Shown: one piece after another, positions 47,616-49,067 of the stretch
Layout: each line of letters starts with the position of its first letter
How positions within the stretch are numbered: the stretch's first letter is position 1
Assembly: GCA_003696725.1 (NCBI GenBank)
Contig: RFGI01000016.1
Location: forward strand, 1 to 49,067
Direction of reading: 5' to 3'
Origin: Planctomycetota bacterium
GTDB taxonomy: Bacteria; Planctomycetota; Phycisphaerae; Phycisphaerales; UBA1924
DNA length: 49,067 bases
Notes under the pieces: model-generated
What the model was told of the DNA's origin: nothing
The model's input: only the letters and a program-made list of their open reading frames with translations
Database searches by the model: none
Program-made: the position numbers and the translations under genes

Positions 47616-48329
47616 ATGGACCTGATCCGCACAGAGTGGGGCGTGGCGGTGTCGCGCCCGGGCGCGGCGCCGCTGCTGATCCGCCGGATCGTGGGCGTCG
47701 GGCGGAACTACGCCGACCACGCGCAGGAGATGGGCGCCTCGCGACCGGAGCGCCCGCTGCTCTTCGCCAAGGCCGTCACCAGCGCCTCGGCGCCGGGTGA
47801 GCCGATCGTGCTCCCCGCGTGCTGCCGGGACCGCGAGCAGGTGGATTACGAGGGGGAGCTCGCGGTCATCATCGGCCAGCGCTGCCGAGACGTGCGCGAG
47901 GATGACGCGCTCGGCGTCGTACTCGGGTACTGCTGCGCCAACGACGTGTCGGCCCGGTGGTGGCAGAAGCAGGGCGCCGGAGGGCAGTTCCACCGCGGCA
48001 AGTCGTTCGACACATTCTGTCCCCTCGGGCCGCGGGTCACGCCCGCCGCCGACGCCCCCGACCCGCAGGCCCTCGAGCTCACGACCAGGCTCAACGGGGA
48101 GGTCGTGCAGTCCGCGGGGACCTCGCAGATGCTGTTCCCGGTGCGGGAGCTGATCGCCGAGATCAGCCGTGACACGACGCTCCTGCCGGGCACGGTGATC
48201 CTGACGGGCACGCCCGCGGGTGTCGGGTTCGGCCGGTCGCCACAGCGGTTCCTGCGGTCGGGCGACACGGTCGAGGTCGAGATCTCCGGGCTGGGCGTCC
48301 TGCGCAGCGAGGTCCGCGACGGGTGTTGA
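47616..48329 (+). CDS. Fumarylacetoacetate hydrolase (FAH) family protein
   Basis: [62 protein letters not shown]. Confidence 0.94.
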   Translation: MDLIRTEWGVAVSRPGAAPLLIRRIVGVGRNYADHAQEMGASRPERPLLFAKAVTSASAPGEPIVLPACCRDREQVDYEGELAVIIGQRCRDVREDDALGVVLGYCCANDVSARWWQKQGAGGQFHRGKSFDTFCPLGPRVTPAADAPDPQALELTTRLNGEVVQSAGTSQMLFPVRELIAEISRDTTLLPGTVILTGTPAGVGFGRSPQRFLRSGDTVEVEISGLGVLRSEVRDGC

Positions 48330-48363
48330 CGTCAGAGGGATCTTTGAACAGCACGAACACGCC

Positions 48364-49067
48364 ATGATGACATCCGCCGAGATCCGCCGCCGGTTCATCG
48401 ATTACTTCGTGGAACGGCACGGGCACACGTTCGTCCCGTCGTCGCCCGTCGTCCCCCACGGCGATCCCACGCTGCTGTTCACCAACGCGGGGATGAATCA
48501 GTTCAAGCCGATCTTCCTGGGGCAGGCGCCGCCGGGGGGCCCGCTGGGGGGGCTGAGGCGCGCGGCCAACAGCCAGAAGTGCATCCGCGCCGGCGGCAAG
48601 CACAACGACCTCGACGACGTCGGCACGGACCTCTACCACCACACCTTCTTCGAGATGCTCGGGAACTGGTCGTTCGGCGACTACTTCAAGGCCGAGGCCA
48701 TCGCCTGGGCGTGGGACCTGTTGGTCAGCGAGTGGGGCCTCGACCCGGATCGGCTCTACGCGACGTACTTCGGCGGGGACGCGTCCCTGGGGCTCGAACC
48801 CGACGAGGAGGCGCGGGACCTGTGGCGGCGCCACCTGCCGGCCGATCGCGTGCTGCCCGGTTCGACAAAGGACAACTTCTGGGAGATGGGCGACACCGGC
48901 CCGTGCGGGCCGTGCAGCGAGATCCACATCGACACCCGGCCCGACGACCAGCGCGCAGCGACGCCCGGGCGCGACCTCGTCAACACCGACCACGGCGAGG
49001 TCATCGAGCTGTGGAACCTGGTGTTCATCCAGTTCAACCGCACAGATGCGGGGCTGGTCCCGCTGCC
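48364..49067 (+). CDS. alaS: Alanine-tRNA ligase, 3' end truncated by window end
   Basis: [26 protein letters not shown]...[17 protein letters not shown]...[22 protein letters not shown]. Confidence 0.96.
   Translation, partial: MMTSAEIRRRFIDYFVERHGHTFVPSSPVVPHGDPTLLFTNAGMNQFKPIFLGQAPPGGPLGGLRRAANSQKCIRAGGKHNDLDDVGTDLYHHTFFEMLGNWSFGDYFKAEAIAWAWDLLVSEWGLDPDRLYATYFGGDASLGLEPDEEARDLWRRHLPADRVLPGSTKDNFWEMGDTGPCGPCSEIHIDTRPDDQRAATPGRDLVNTDHGEVIELWNLVFIQFNRTDAGLVPL

Noticed and set aside
45407-47632. 741-aa minus-strand ORF opposite the TPR-like gene
   Set aside because: Same GC-shadow pattern; no domain signature.

Overview
High-GC bacterial chromosomal window, best explained as a Planctomycetes (Phycisphaerae-like) core-genome segment. 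The lineage is inferred from gene order and protein sequence recall; no search was run. From left to right it contains: a truncated GT2 glycosyltransferase; a GDP-mannose 3,5-epimerase-like gene; sat; dus; a small lipoprotein; a chemotaxis operon (cheB-cheW-cheR-cheA-cheX-cheY-DUF342/fapA); two secreted or lipoprotein genes; a ferredoxin-NADP reductase; a 135-bp MITE-like palindromic element; a Bax-inhibitor-1 family gene; a long S10-spc-alpha ribosomal protein cluster (rpsJ to rplQ, lacking adk, map and rpsD at their usual places); pheS; a locus with three tandem SPFH/HflK-HflC-like genes plus an ABC exporter; a FAH-family hydrolase; and the 5' part of alaS. The most interesting signals are: (i) L22 carrying an N-terminal HTH-like domain; (ii) an intrinsic terminator between rpsJ and rplC, plus a 227-nt hairpin-rich spacer before rplD; (iii) the 7-TM SPFH triple gene/ABC transporter locus with a repeated acidic tail motif on the ATPase; (iv) a nested inverted-repeat element whose terminal CTAG supplies the FNR stop codon; (v) an orphan minus-strand terminator suggesting a small RNA; and (vi) a short S14 that has lost its zinc ligands. 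Most long antisense ORFs in the track are GC-driven shadows of real genes.
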